From the NCBI RefSeq assembly GCF_013391085.1, contig NZ_CP058334.1, forward strand, positions 310,001 through 374,000: a stretch of 64,000 bases of DNA, in the 5' to 3' direction. Shown here one piece after another: positions 53,402 to 61,284 of this stretch. The notes under the pieces were generated by a model. The model was not told the origin of the DNA and made no database searches. It saw nothing but the letters and a program-made list of their open reading frames with translations. A program made the position numbers and the translations under genes. The DNA is from Natronomonas halophila. GTDB lineage: Archaea; Halobacteriota; Halobacteria; Halobacteriales; Haloarculaceae. Positions within the stretch are counted from its first letter, which is position 1; the number at the start of each line of letters is the position of its first letter.

Positions 53402-53866
53402 ATGCCGTACAGTTACGAGCCACATCACTTCGAGGACATGGAGGTCGGCAAGACCTTCGAGAGCGCCGGACGAACGATTACGGAGACGGATTTCGTCTTC
53501 CACTCGATGTTCACCGGCGACTGGACGGAACTGCATACGAACGCGGAATACTCCGAGGAAGGACCGTTCGGCGCCCGCATCGCACAGGGGCCGATGACGT
53601 TCATCATCGCGACCGGGCTCTTCCAGCGGACCGGCATCGTCGAACGCACCGTCGTCGCCTTCCTCGGCATGAACTACATGGACGTCCCGAACCCGGTCTT
53701 TATCGGCGACACCATCAGCGCCGAATACGAATGTGCCGAAAAGCGGGAACTCGACAGTCGGGACGATGCCGGCTACATCGAGATTGATACCCTGATGACG
53801 AATCAGGACGGCGAGTCGGTCTTCGAGGGCGACATGAAGTTCCTCTTCAAGAGAAGGGAATCGTAA
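53402..53866 (+). CDS. MaoC family enoyl-CoA hydratase
   Basis: A 154-residue hot-dog fold protein from the ATG at 53402. HFEDMEVGKTFESAGRTITETDFVFHSMFTGDWTELHTNAEYSEEGPFGARIAQGPMTFII has the hydratase D-x4-H-region (GDWTELHTN) and GARIAQGP of MaoC R-hydratases. AAATATTATC near 53369-53378 is a possible TATA element. It may hydrate enoyl-CoA during aromatic or fatty acid degradation; the paa genes are 1.6 kb away on the same strand, with two unrelated genes in between. Confidence 0.87.
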   Translation: MPYSYEPHHFEDMEVGKTFESAGRTITETDFVFHSMFTGDWTELHTNAEYSEEGPFGARIAQGPMTFIIATGLFQRTGIVERTVVAFLGMNYMDVPNPVFIGDTISAEYECAEKRELDSRDDAGYIEIDTLMTNQDGESVFEGDMKFLFKRRES

Positions 53867-53942
53867 GGTGTCGATATCGGCATCCGGAGCCGTCTAACCC
53901 CGCACAGAATTTATTACCAGTCCCCTGATTGACGTGACATCG

Positions 53943-54734
53943 ATGCAGCGAACCGTCCGTATCGGGTTGCTGGTTCTCTGTGTCACGCTGGTACTCGGCA
54001 GCGGCGTCACCGTGTTCGAACCGCACCGACCGCTTACGGACCAGCAGACCGAGTACTTCGTCTCGCCGGACATCTCAACGTCCGCGCTGTGGTCACACGC
54101 GCGACTCAATACGAAGCAGGCGTCCCATACGATGGTCGTCGAGAAATACGCACCCGCATCCAACGAGACACGCTTCTCGAAGCGCGTCTATCGGTACGAC
54201 CCGCAGTCGCGACAGGTTCGCTCGACCCTCTATTATCGGAACGACGGCGGCTGGGGCACCTCACATGTCTACTTCGGCGAACAGGTCAAGGCCACGGCCA
54301 TCGGCGACGCGTCGTCCCCGACTCGCTCCGCCGTGTCGGACGTCTCGGCCCGCACCACGACCCAGTATAACGCGTTCGTTCGTGCGACCGACGACTATCT
54401 GACCGCCGAACAGGGGGCGTATGCACTCAAACACCTGAACACGACGTCACAGCACCTCGTCGTCGGGGTTACGACCGCCGACGGCTACGCGGATTTCCAC
54501 CAAATCGAGGACGAGCGCATACTGAACGGCAGTTCGTATCGGGCGTACGTCGACCGCGACACCGGCCGCGTGACGAAGGTCGTGGAAACGCGCCGCTACC
54601 GGGATACCGACAACGAGACGCGGTCGGTCCGAACCGTCATCAGGTTCGAGCGGTTCGGGAACACGACCGTCTCACGCCCCGACTGGGCCGAATGGAGCCC
54701 GCTGGAACTCGTCTACGATGCGCTGTCGCTGTGA
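53943..54734 (+). CDS. Secreted or membrane-anchored uncharacterised protein
   Basis: A 263-residue protein starting MQRTVRIGLLVLCVTLVLGSGVTVFE, a signal anchor. The rest is hydrophilic and beta-rich (SKRVYRYDPQSRQVRSTLYYRNDGGWGTSHVYFGEQ; FHQIEDERILNGSSYRAYVDRDTGRVTKVVETRRY), with several N-x-[ST] sites, which fits an extracellular domain that may be glycosylated. It ends in PLELVYDALSL. A LolA-like or similar beta-barrel fold is possible; I do not recognise it surely. It is convergent with the HTH regulator, 11 bases away. Confidence 0.6.
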   Translation: MQRTVRIGLLVLCVTLVLGSGVTVFEPHRPLTDQQTEYFVSPDISTSALWSHARLNTKQASHTMVVEKYAPASNETRFSKRVYRYDPQSRQVRSTLYYRNDGGWGTSHVYFGEQVKATAIGDASSPTRSAVSDVSARTTTQYNAFVRATDDYLTAEQGAYALKHLNTTSQHLVVGVTTADGYADFHQIEDERILNGSSYRAYVDRDTGRVTKVVETRRYRDTDNETRSVRTVIRFERFGNTTVSRPDWAEWSPLELVYDALSL

Positions 54735-54745
54735 CCGGCGCGCGC

Positions 54746-55381
54746 TCAGTTCAACAGGCGGTCGAACAGTTCGGACTGGGCGCGCCGGAGCCGCTCCAGA
54801 AACGCCGATTTCGAGATGCCGACCGCGTCGGCGACCTCCTGGGCCGTGGCGCCTTTCGGCACGTCAAAATAGCCCAGTCGGTGGGCGGTTCTGAGCGCCT
54901 CGGCCTGTGCTGGCGTGAGGTTCCAGCGGGTCGAAATCCCGTCGTCTGCCTCCTCGCCGAGCGGCGAGATGCGTTCGAGTTGCACGCCGACGGCCTCGCC
55001 GGCGGCTTCGAGGACGCCGTGGAGGACCTCCTGACCGACCACGGCACCGAGATGTCGTTCGACGCCGTCGACGTAGCGGACCGTCTCGACGAGAAAACCC
55101 TCGTCGATGAGCCGATGGACGACACACCGTTCCTTGGAGAGACACCGGTAGGTGTCGCGCCCGTCGGCGGCCGCACGATGGAGATATCGGATGCGGTCGT
55201 CGGCATCGAGCACGTCGCCGACCCGCGATTCATCGGTCGAAAACCGGAGGAGAGTGTAGCCGTCCTCGCGCAACAGCGGCGGCGACGCCTCGACGGTCCC
55301 TCCGGTGGCCCGCGTGGCGTCCGCGAGCGGACACTCGTCGCCGGTCACCTGGAACTCGACGACGAGACACTCCGATATCAC
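54746..55381 (-). CDS. Bat-type HTH_10 transcriptional regulator
   Basis: A 211-residue protein. The N-terminal domain (about 1-145) is the sensor-like part common in bacterio-opsin-activator type regulators. The C-terminal LTPAQAEALRTAHRLGYFDVPKGATAQEVADAVGISKSAFLERLRRAQSELFDRLL is an HTH_10 domain. No metal-site Cys pair is visible. It is divergent from paaA with 87 bases between, so it probably controls the phenylacetate genes; two direct repeats in the gap could be its target. Confidence 0.85.
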   Translation of the reverse strand: MISECLVVEFQVTGDECPLADATRATGGTVEASPPLLREDGYTLLRFSTDESRVGDVLDADDRIRYLHRAAADGRDTYRCLSKERCVVHRLIDEGFLVETVRYVDGVERHLGAVVGQEVLHGVLEAAGEAVGVQLERISPLGEEADDGISTRWNLTPAQAEALRTAHRLGYFDVPKGATAQEVADAVGISKSAFLERLRRAQSELFDRLLN

Positions 55382-55395
55382 GTGTTACGATAGCA

Positions 55396-55439
55396 TGAAC
55401 CAATATTTAAAACCAGCCTATGGGCGGGTGAACCAGTAT
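55396..55439 (+). promoter_or_regulatory. Two direct repeats and TATA in the regulator-paaA gap
   Basis: TGAACCAATAT (55396-55406) and TGAACCAGTAT (55429-55439) differ in one base and are 33 bases apart, about three helical turns. ATATTTAAAACC at 55403-55414 lies in the first copy and can act as the TATA box. Binding of a regulator dimer to both is plausible. Confidence 0.5.
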
Positions 55440-55468
55440 GGTACTCCGTCACATTAGTTCTTGTAGTG

Positions 55469-56410
55469 ATGGACCTCCAGACCGCCACGGAGCGCGCGGG
55501 GCCGCGGGAGTTCGGCCCTGCCGACGACATGCCCCGGGAGTACAGGGAGGCGGCGACCCGGATGATTCAGTTCCACGCCAACAGCGAGATTATGGGCGCC
55601 TACATCGAGCGACCGTTCATCCGGCAGGCGCCGAGTCTGGACCGCAAACTCGCGGTCAGCGCACAGGTCCAGGACGAAATCGGCCACGGCCAGTTGCTCT
55701 ACCGGGCCGCCGAGGAGTTGGGCATCAAGACCCGCGAGGAGATGCTTGACGAACTCGCCGCCGGGGAAGGGAAGTTCCTCAACTGCTTTCACTACCCGCT
55801 GGACGACTGGTACGAACTGCCGATGATCATGTTCTTCGTCGACGGCGCGGCGATGCGCCGGCAGGCGACCCTCAAGCGGACCTCGTGGGAGCCGTACGCC
55901 CACGCCATCGACAAGATTTGCTTCGAGGAGGGGTTCCACATCAAGCACGGCGAGGACATTCTCCGAACGATTGCGACGGGCAGTCGCAAGGACCAGGAAC
56001 GCCTGCAGGAGGCCTTCGACAAGTGGTGGCCGCGCATCCTGCAGTTCTTCGGGCCGACGGACGACCAGTCGACCCACGGCGATTTCTCGATGGAGGTCGG
56101 GCTGAAGACGATGAGCAATGACGACCTGCGGAACGCCTTCCTGAACGCCTACGTCCCGAAGGCTCGGAAATACGGCCTCGAATTGCCGGAGTATCCCCGA
56201 ATCGAGTACCACGAGGCCGACGATTACTACGAGGTCTACGAGGAGGACCTCGATTGGGACGAGTTCTTCACTGTCGCCAAGAACGAACTCCCGACCGGTG
56301 CCGGCCAGATCGACAAGCGCAAGCGGTCCCAGGAGGCCGTCGAGTGGGTCCGCGAGGTCATCGAATCACCCCAGCAGGGCGGGGGTAACCCTGCGGCCGC
56401 GGACGATTAA
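55469..56410 (+). CDS. paaA: 1,2-phenylacetyl-CoA epoxidase subunit PaaA
   Basis: A 313-residue di-iron subunit (ATG at 55469; a GTG is one codon earlier). Ferritin-like helices carry the ligands: FHANSEIMGAYIE, VQDEIGHGQLLYRAAEE, CFEEGFHIKHGEDIL with E and H-x-x-E-type sites. It epoxidises the phenyl ring of phenylacetyl-CoA with O2 as part of a PaaABCE complex. It is 2 bases before paaB in a tight operon with paaBCD. Confidence 0.95.
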   Translation: MDLQTATERAGPREFGPADDMPREYREAATRMIQFHANSEIMGAYIERPFIRQAPSLDRKLAVSAQVQDEIGHGQLLYRAAEELGIKTREEMLDELAAGEGKFLNCFHYPLDDWYELPMIMFFVDGAAMRRQATLKRTSWEPYAHAIDKICFEEGFHIKHGEDILRTIATGSRKDQERLQEAFDKWWPRILQFFGPTDDQSTHGDFSMEVGLKTMSNDDLRNAFLNAYVPKARKYGLELPEYPRIEYHEADDYYEVYEEDLDWDEFFTVAKNELPTGAGQIDKRKRSQEAVEWVREVIESPQQGGGNPAAADD

Positions 56411-56412
56411 TC

Positions 56413-56742
56413 ATGAAATGGGAAGTGTTCCGTCAGGAGAAGAAGAAGGACTACCACACCCACGTCGGCAACGTGCACGCGCCGAACGCGGAGATGGCAA
56501 AGCAGTACGCCCAGATTATGCACGCACGGCGGAAACCCGCCAATAGCCTGTGGGTCGTCCCGAAAGAGGACATCGAGGAGGTTCATGCCGACGAGCAGGG
56601 CATCGAGATGGGCGGGACCACCCAGAAGGCCTACCGTTGGGCGACGAACTACAACACCGACGAGACGTTCGCCGAGGAAATCGAGGACAGCCAGCGCGAA
56701 CAGGAACAGGCCGAAAAGGACCTCGCGGAGGCCGACAAATGA
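56413..56742 (+). CDS. paaB: Phenylacetyl-CoA epoxidase subunit PaaB
   Basis: A 109-residue PaaB. KWEVFRQEKKKDYHTHVGNVHAPNAEMAKQYAQIMHARRKPANSLWVV is the typical family core. The C-terminus is acidic and helical. PaaB bridges PaaA-PaaC dimers. It overlaps the start of paaC by 4 bases. Confidence 0.94.
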   Translation: MKWEVFRQEKKKDYHTHVGNVHAPNAEMAKQYAQIMHARRKPANSLWVVPKEDIEEVHADEQGIEMGGTTQKAYRWATNYNTDETFAEEIEDSQREQEQAEKDLAEADK

Positions 56743-57593
56743 CGTCGAACGCCGACGCCCTCGGTGGACCCGACGAACTGAACGACCGCGAGCGCGCGGC
56801 CGTCGAGGCCGAGCTCCGGTGTCTCGCCGACGACGAGTTCGTCGTCGCCGAACGCTATACCGAGTGGCAGGTCCGGGGGCCGACGCTGGAATCCGACATC
56901 GGCATCGCGAACATCGCACAGGACGAACTCGGGCACGCGCGCCTGTGGTACGACCTGCTGGAGGACTTCGGCTACGATCAGGTCGACCTCATATGGGAAC
57001 GGGACCCCGCCGACTTCCGCCATTCCACGCTGGTCGAACAGCCCTTCGAGTCGGGCGACTGGGCCGACTGTATCGTTCGTGGGTACTTCTACGACACCTA
57101 CGAGCACCTGCGTCTCGAATCGCTCGAATCGACGACCTATCCGCGCATCGCCGACCGGGTCGGGAAGGTCCTCGGCGAGGAGGATTATCACCGCGAGCAC
57201 GCCCAGAACTGGCTCGAACGACTCTGTGAGGACAGCGAGGGGCGACGCCGGGTTCAGGAGGCCGTCGACCGCCTGTTCCCCTACGCGCTGACGCTCTTCG
57301 CACGCACCGACCACGAGGAAGATATCGTCGACCTCGGAATCCGGCCGGACTGCCTCTCGGAACTCCGCGAGGAGTGGCGGACCATCGTGTCGTCGTTCCT
57401 CACTGGCCTCGGTATCGACGTGCCAGTCGCTGACCACGACGAACTCCGCCCGGAGGCCGTCGGCCGCGACGGCACCCACACCGACGCGTGGCAATCCCTC
57501 TACAACGAGTTCACGTTCACCTACGAGCAACTGGACCGCAGCGAGGCGCCCGCGCTGATGCCGGACCCCGACGAGGCCGAAAGCGATGTCTGA
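56739..57593 (+). CDS. paaC: Phenylacetyl-CoA epoxidase structural subunit PaaC
   Basis: A 284-residue ferritin-like protein starting MTSNADALGGPDELNDRE. LADDEFVVAERYTEWQVRGPTLESDIGIANIAQDELGHARLWYDLLEDFGYDQVDL and EDYHREHAQNWLERL are the family helices; some metal-ligand positions are changed, as usual for the non-catalytic PaaC. It stabilises PaaA. The ATG overlaps paaB by 4 bases, and paaD overlaps its end by 8. Confidence 0.93.
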   Translation: MTSNADALGGPDELNDRERAAVEAELRCLADDEFVVAERYTEWQVRGPTLESDIGIANIAQDELGHARLWYDLLEDFGYDQVDLIWERDPADFRHSTLVEQPFESGDWADCIVRGYFYDTYEHLRLESLESTTYPRIADRVGKVLGEEDYHREHAQNWLERLCEDSEGRRRVQEAVDRLFPYALTLFARTDHEEDIVDLGIRPDCLSELREEWRTIVSSFLTGLGIDVPVADHDELRPEAVGRDGTHTDAWQSLYNEFTFTYEQLDRSEAPALMPDPDEAESDV

Positions 57594-58026
57594 ACCCACT
57601 GACTTCGACGCAACCGGGGATATCGAAGGTGCCGACAGTCCCTCCTATTGCGCGTACACGGAGTACGAACACGGCGTCGACCCCGAAGACCTGCCGGCAA
57701 CCGGCGAGGGCGCGGAGGGTGTCGAGGCCGACGTTTTCGAGGAACTCTACGAGGTTGAAGACCCCGAGATGCCCATCTCCGTCGTCGATTTGGGGCTCAT
57801 CTACGGCGTCGCTGTCGAGGACGGCCACGCGACGGTGACGATGACGCTGACCTACACCGGGTGTCCTGCGCGTGACTACCTACAGGAGGACGTTCGGCAG
57901 GCCGCAGAACGCGCGGAGGGCGTCGACTCCGCCGAGGTCGAACTCGTCTGGAGTCCCGAGTGGAACCTTGAGTTGGTGACCGAGGCCGGTAAGAACGACC
58001 TGCGGGAGTTCGGGGTGAGCGTATGA
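57586..58026 (+). CDS. paaD: PaaD, MIP18/DUF59 part only
   Basis: A 146-residue protein. An N-terminal extension of about 45 acidic residues precedes EELYEVEDPEMPISVVDLGLIYGVAVEDGHATVTMTLTYTGCPARDYLQEDVRQA, the MIP18/DUF59 fold. The usual PaaD C-terminal zinc ribbon is missing here and is encoded by the next gene, which overlaps by 4 bases. PaaD helps assemble iron in the PaaA complex. An intact cysteine is present in TGCPARD. Confidence 0.9.
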   Translation: MSEPTDFDATGDIEGADSPSYCAYTEYEHGVDPEDLPATGEGAEGVEADVFEELYEVEDPEMPISVVDLGLIYGVAVEDGHATVTMTLTYTGCPARDYLQEDVRQAAERAEGVDSAEVELVWSPEWNLELVTEAGKNDLREFGVSV

Positions 58027-58193
58027 GGGGACGACCGGACCCCTCGACGGAGACCGACGACGATGCCGACCCCGCCGAGTGTCCCTACTGTGGGTCGGCG
58101 GATACCGAGCGCGAACATCCGAAGGGGCCGTCGCTGTGTCGGTCGATGCATTACTGCAACGAGTGCGGGGAACCCTTCGAAGCCTTCGGGTAG
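58023..58193 (+). CDS. PaaD zinc-ribbon domain on a separate gene
   Basis: A 56-residue frame, too short for standard gene calls: MRGRPDPSTETDDDADPAECPYCGSADTEREHPKGPSLCRSMHYCNECGEPFEAFG in summary of motifs ECPYCGS, LCRSMHYCNECGEPFEAF. C-x2-C, one Cys, then C-x2-C are the expected zinc-ligand pattern of the PaaD C-terminus (ending EPF-x-x-F). Its ATG overlaps the paaD stop (ATGA). It should restore PaaD by binding it. Confidence 0.85.
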   Translation: MRGRPDPSTETDDDADPAECPYCGSADTEREHPKGPSLCRSMHYCNECGEPFEAFG

Positions 58194-58267
58194 ACCCCTT
58201 CGCGATAGCTCAAATACCCTTTTTACCCTCCTGAAGGCACTTATCAGGGCCGGCAGAATCGGCGTGT

Positions 58268-58783
58268 ATGCAACGACGGAGGCTACTCGCCGCGCTCGGG
58301 GCGACGTCGACGGCCGTGCTGGCCGGCTGTCTCGGCAGCGGTGACCCCGGTGACGGGACCGAGACGCCGACGCCGGAACCGTGTACCGTCGACCGCGAGA
58401 CGCCCGTCGACGTGGAGAACGAGGAGATAGACGTCCGGGAACTCCCCGAGAAACCCGACGAATGGACCGAGTCGTCGGTCGAAACGTACGTCCGGGAATA
58501 CGAGGCGGCCTACCGGCAGCACAAACTTTACTCGGCGGAGATGACGTCGTACGGCCACAGCGAGAGCACGGAGAACATCCGCCAGACGGACCGCGGCTGG
58601 CGCGTCGAACTCCGAACGAACTTCTACTGGAACGAGGACACCGACGACGGAAACGTCCACGCTGACAGCCCCTATTATACCGTGGTCTATCTCGTCGCCG
58701 ATGACCGCCTGCTTCGGGCCGCAAGCGAACAGCACGACGCGGACCCGAGCCTCGACGATGCCACGACGCTGGAGTGCTGGTAA
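58268..58783 (+). CDS. Lipoprotein of unknown function
   Basis: A 171-residue protein with a Tat-like RRRLLAALGATSTAVLAGC signal in which C21 is the lipobox Cys. A Thr/Pro-rich linker follows (GDGTETPTPEPCT), then a mixed alpha/beta domain to SLDDATTLECW. Haloarchaeal lipoproteins of this kind are common and poorly known. It follows the paa genes by 74 bases but is likely separate. Confidence 0.75.
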   Translation: MQRRRLLAALGATSTAVLAGCLGSGDPGDGTETPTPEPCTVDRETPVDVENEEIDVRELPEKPDEWTESSVETYVREYEAAYRQHKLYSAEMTSYGHSESTENIRQTDRGWRVELRTNFYWNEDTDDGNVHADSPYYTVVYLVADDRLLRAASEQHDADPSLDDATTLECW

Positions 58784-58839
58784 TTCGTCGTGCGGTCGGA
58801 TAACTTTTGAAGGAGTCCACGAAACCCCAAACTAGAACG

Positions 58840-59112
58840 ATGTCCCGAGAAGACCACCTCGAAGACGCGGCGGACGCGCTCCGGCAAGCAAGCGATGCGG
58901 CGGACGGCGAGGCGGCCGAACGCCTGACGAAGAAAGCCGACAGCTTCGAAGAGGCAGCCGCAGAGGCCAAGACCCTCGACCACGGCACGCTCGCACGTCA
59001 CGAACACGGCCTGCGAGAAGTCTCCGATGACGAAGGCGGTGCCGTGGCCGACCACGTCGACGATGCGCTCGAAGCGATTACCGAGTACCGGTCGACGGTC
59101 GAAGGCGTCTAA
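58840..59112 (+). CDS. Small helical protein (DUF7553-like)
   Basis: A 90-residue acidic protein from the ATG at 58840 (MSREDHLEDAADALRQASDAADGEAAERL). It is all-helical with Ala, Glu and Lys and resembles the haloarchaeal DUF7553 group. KKADSFEEAAAEAKTLDHGTLARHEHGLREV adds a His-rich middle. Function unknown. It is convergent with the rhodanese gene, 1 base away. Confidence 0.6.
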   Translation: MSREDHLEDAADALRQASDAADGEAAERLTKKADSFEEAAAEAKTLDHGTLARHEHGLREVSDDEGGAVADHVDDALEAITEYRSTVEGV

Positions 59113-59113
59113 A

Positions 59114-59908
59114 TCAGTTTTCGACGGTTTCCAACTGCCCGCCTTCCTGCTCCCATTCGGTGAGGCTGCCCTCGTAGAAGGCCAATTCCTCGTAGCCGAG
59201 GGCTCGCAGAACGGTGTAAGTGTGGCTGATGCGGCGGGCGGTGTTACAGTAGAGGAGCACGTGCTTGTCGGGCGTGACGCCCCTGCCTTCGAGGAGTTCG
59301 CGCATCTCGGATTCCGACCGGAGGCCGCGCGTGTCGTCGTCGACGAGTTCGCGCCAGTCGACGCGGACGGCACCGGGGATGTGGCCCTCCTCGTACTCCC
59401 ACTCCTCGCGCGTGTCGACGATGACGGCATCAGGGTCATCCAGTGTGTCGCGGACGAACTCGATGCCGACGAGGGGGCCGTCCTCGTCGAAGGCCGCGTC
59501 GTACGTGCCCGGGCCGAGATTCGGCTCCTCGCTGCTGACCTCGTGTTCGAGGTTCCACGAGGAGTAATCGCCATTGAGCAGGTGGAGTTTGGAGGGGTCG
59601 TGACCGTAGAGTTCGGCGGTCACCAGAAACCGGGCGGCGAAAACGCCGTGGGTGTCGTCGTAGGCGACGATATCCGAGTCGTTGTCGATGCCGGCCGCCT
59701 CCGCGAGCGCGACGAAGGCGTCGGCACCGGGGAGCATCCCGGCTTCGGCCTCGCCGTGTTCTTCGGCCCGGAACTCGTCGAAGGGGATGTTCACGGCGGT
59801 CGGAATGTGGCCGATACCGTCGTACTCCCAGGCGTCCCGGACGTCGACGACGGCCACCTCGTCGAGTCGGTCGGCGACCCACTCGGCGGCGACGACGCGT
59901 TGGTTCAT
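59114..59908 (-). CDS. Thiosulfate sulfurtransferase (rhodanese, two domains)
   Basis: A 264-residue protein. The first rhodanese domain has VAYDDTHGVF with Asp in place of the active Cys. The second has LLYCNTARRISH, with active C221. EWEYEEGHIPGAVRVDW and LTEWEQEGGQ are typical ends. It moves sulfur from thiosulfate or mercaptopyruvate to thiophile acceptors. A second rhodanese gene lies divergently 280 bases away. Confidence 0.9.
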   Translation of the reverse strand: MNQRVVAAEWVADRLDEVAVVDVRDAWEYDGIGHIPTAVNIPFDEFRAEEHGEAEAGMLPGADAFVALAEAAGIDNDSDIVAYDDTHGVFAARFLVTAELYGHDPSKLHLLNGDYSSWNLEHEVSSEEPNLGPGTYDAAFDEDGPLVGIEFVRDTLDDPDAVIVDTREEWEYEEGHIPGAVRVDWRELVDDDTRGLRSESEMRELLEGRGVTPDKHVLLYCNTARRISHTYTVLRALGYEELAFYEGSLTEWEQEGGQLETVEN

Positions 59909-60189
59909 ACGGTTGGGTTGTCCACCATCCGGTTTAAGGCTCGCGTGTCTGCCGTTTTGTCCCGATGCTCCCCGGAAGCGGAAATTTAGACCGCTATCGT
60001 GTGTACAGGCCGACCGAGCAATTGGGCCTATTAAACTATATAGGCGGACCAACGGGCTTATTTTCGAATCTGGGAGCGTTACAGGGCGTCACTGGTTCAG
60101 GGGCGTTTCTTGCCGTAAGCGGGGAGGGACGGCACTACAGGCCGTTAAGGTGTGGTAATATAAGATGGGGTGTCGTATGTAGGAGCGTA
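59909..60189. other. Intergenic region between divergent rhodanese genes
   Basis: The 281 bases hold two TATA-like sites: TTAAACTATATAGG at 60031-60044 and TAATATAAG at 60156-60164. The second is 30 bases before the ATG at 60190 and is the likely promoter for the plus-strand gene. The first points to a second transcript, maybe non-coding, or an upstream promoter. No protein-coding frame that I can support is here, although the rhodanese frame stays open upstream. Confidence 0.5.
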
Positions 60190-61050
60190 ATGAGCGATTA
60201 CGCGAAAGACGTGCTCGTTTCGGCCGACGAGGTCGAAGCGCAGCTCGACGAATTCGAGAGCGACGATTCGGACAAGCGACTGGTAGAGGTTGACGTGGAC
60301 ACCGAGGCCTACGACGAGGCCCACGCCCCCGGTGCCATCGGCTTCAACTGGGAGACGGACCTGCAGGACCAGACCACCCGCGACATCCTCTCGAAGGAGG
60401 ACTTCGAGAACCTGCTGGGTGCCCACGGCATCACCGAGGACAGCACGGTCGTCCTCTACGGTGACAACTCCAACTGGTTCGCGGCCTACACCTACTGGCA
60501 GTTCAAGTACTACGGCCACGACGACGTGAAACTCCTCGACGGCGGCCGCGAATACTGGATCGAGAACGACTACCCGACCACGGACGAGGTTCCGGAGTTC
60601 TCGGCTGTCGACTACGAGGCCTCCGGCCCGCGCGAGTCCATCCGTGCCTACCGAGAGGACGTCGAGAACGCCATCGACCGCGACCTGCCGCTGGTCGACG
60701 TCCGCTCGCCCGAGGAGTTCACGGGCGAAATCCTCGCCCCCTCGGGCCTGCAGGAGACCGCCCAGCGTGGCGGCCACGTCCCCGGCGCCCAGAACATCTC
60801 GTGGGCGGCCGTGACGAACGACGACGGCACCTTCAAGGACCGCGACGAACTCGAGACCCTCTACGCCGAGTACGGCATCGACGGCGACGAGACGACCGTC
60901 GCCTACTGCCGTATCGGCGAGCGCTCGTCGGTCGCCTGGTTCGCTCTGCACGAGCTGCTGGGCTACGAGGACGCCATCAACTACGACGGGTCCTGGACCG
61001 AGTGGGGCAACCTCGTCGGCGCCCCCATCGAGAAGGGCGAGGCTGAGTAA
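60190..61050 (+). CDS. Thiosulfate sulfurtransferase (rhodanese, two domains)
   Basis: A 286-residue protein. The N-domain has VVLYGDNSNWFAAYTYW with no active Cys. The C-domain has TVAYCRIGERSSVAWFAL, with active C240 and Arg at 241 and 245 in the thiosulfate-type loop. PLVDVRSPEEFTGEI and GGHVPGAQNISW mark the family. Paralog of the gene on the other side. Its last codons GGCGAGGCTGAGTAA recur 138 bases downstream. Confidence 0.9.
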   Translation: MSDYAKDVLVSADEVEAQLDEFESDDSDKRLVEVDVDTEAYDEAHAPGAIGFNWETDLQDQTTRDILSKEDFENLLGAHGITEDSTVVLYGDNSNWFAAYTYWQFKYYGHDDVKLLDGGREYWIENDYPTTDEVPEFSAVDYEASGPRESIRAYREDVENAIDRDLPLVDVRSPEEFTGEILAPSGLQETAQRGGHVPGAQNISWAAVTNDDGTFKDRDELETLYAEYGIDGDETTVAYCRIGERSSVAWFALHELLGYEDAINYDGSWTEWGNLVGAPIEKGEAE

Positions 61051-61188
61051 CGGGAGATTCGAGCGGAGCGAGAATCTCCGTATGGGCGAGCGGGGAGCGA
61101 AGCGACCCGCGAGCCGCGAAGCGCACGAGGCCTCGTAGCGAAGCGGTGAGCCCGTAGGGCGAACCGCAGAGCAGGCGAGGCTGAGTAA
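61036..61188. repeat. Hairpin-rich block bounded by a 15-base direct repeat
   Basis: GGCGAGGCTGAGTAA occurs at 61036-61050 (gene end) and at 61174-61188. Between are hairpins: GGAGATTC/GAATCTCC (61053-61079) around GAGCGGAGCGA; GCGGG/CCCGC (61090-61110) around GAGCGAAGCGA; the palindrome ACGAGGCCTCGT (61125-61136); and GCCC/GGGC (61050s region of the next line, 61150-61160). It has no protein-coding frame that I can support. It lies 3' of the rhodanese gene. Confidence 0.65.
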
Positions 61189-61284
61189 GCCCACCCCTTG
61201 GCCGACCGTCGTATCGTCACCTAACTGCACCATTTTTCGCGCCGGACCACACCCTTCAAGCGGTGCGTCTCCCAAGTGGGTCGC

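Noticed and set aside
59965-60189. Upstream extension of the second rhodanese (75 residues)
   Set aside because: The segment has poor codon usage and a TATA box at 60156-60164 within it, so the start at 60190 is better.
61036-61188. CRISPR array or tRNA
   Set aside because: The repeats are not regularly spaced or identical enough for a CRISPR, and no cloverleaf or T-arm sequence is present.
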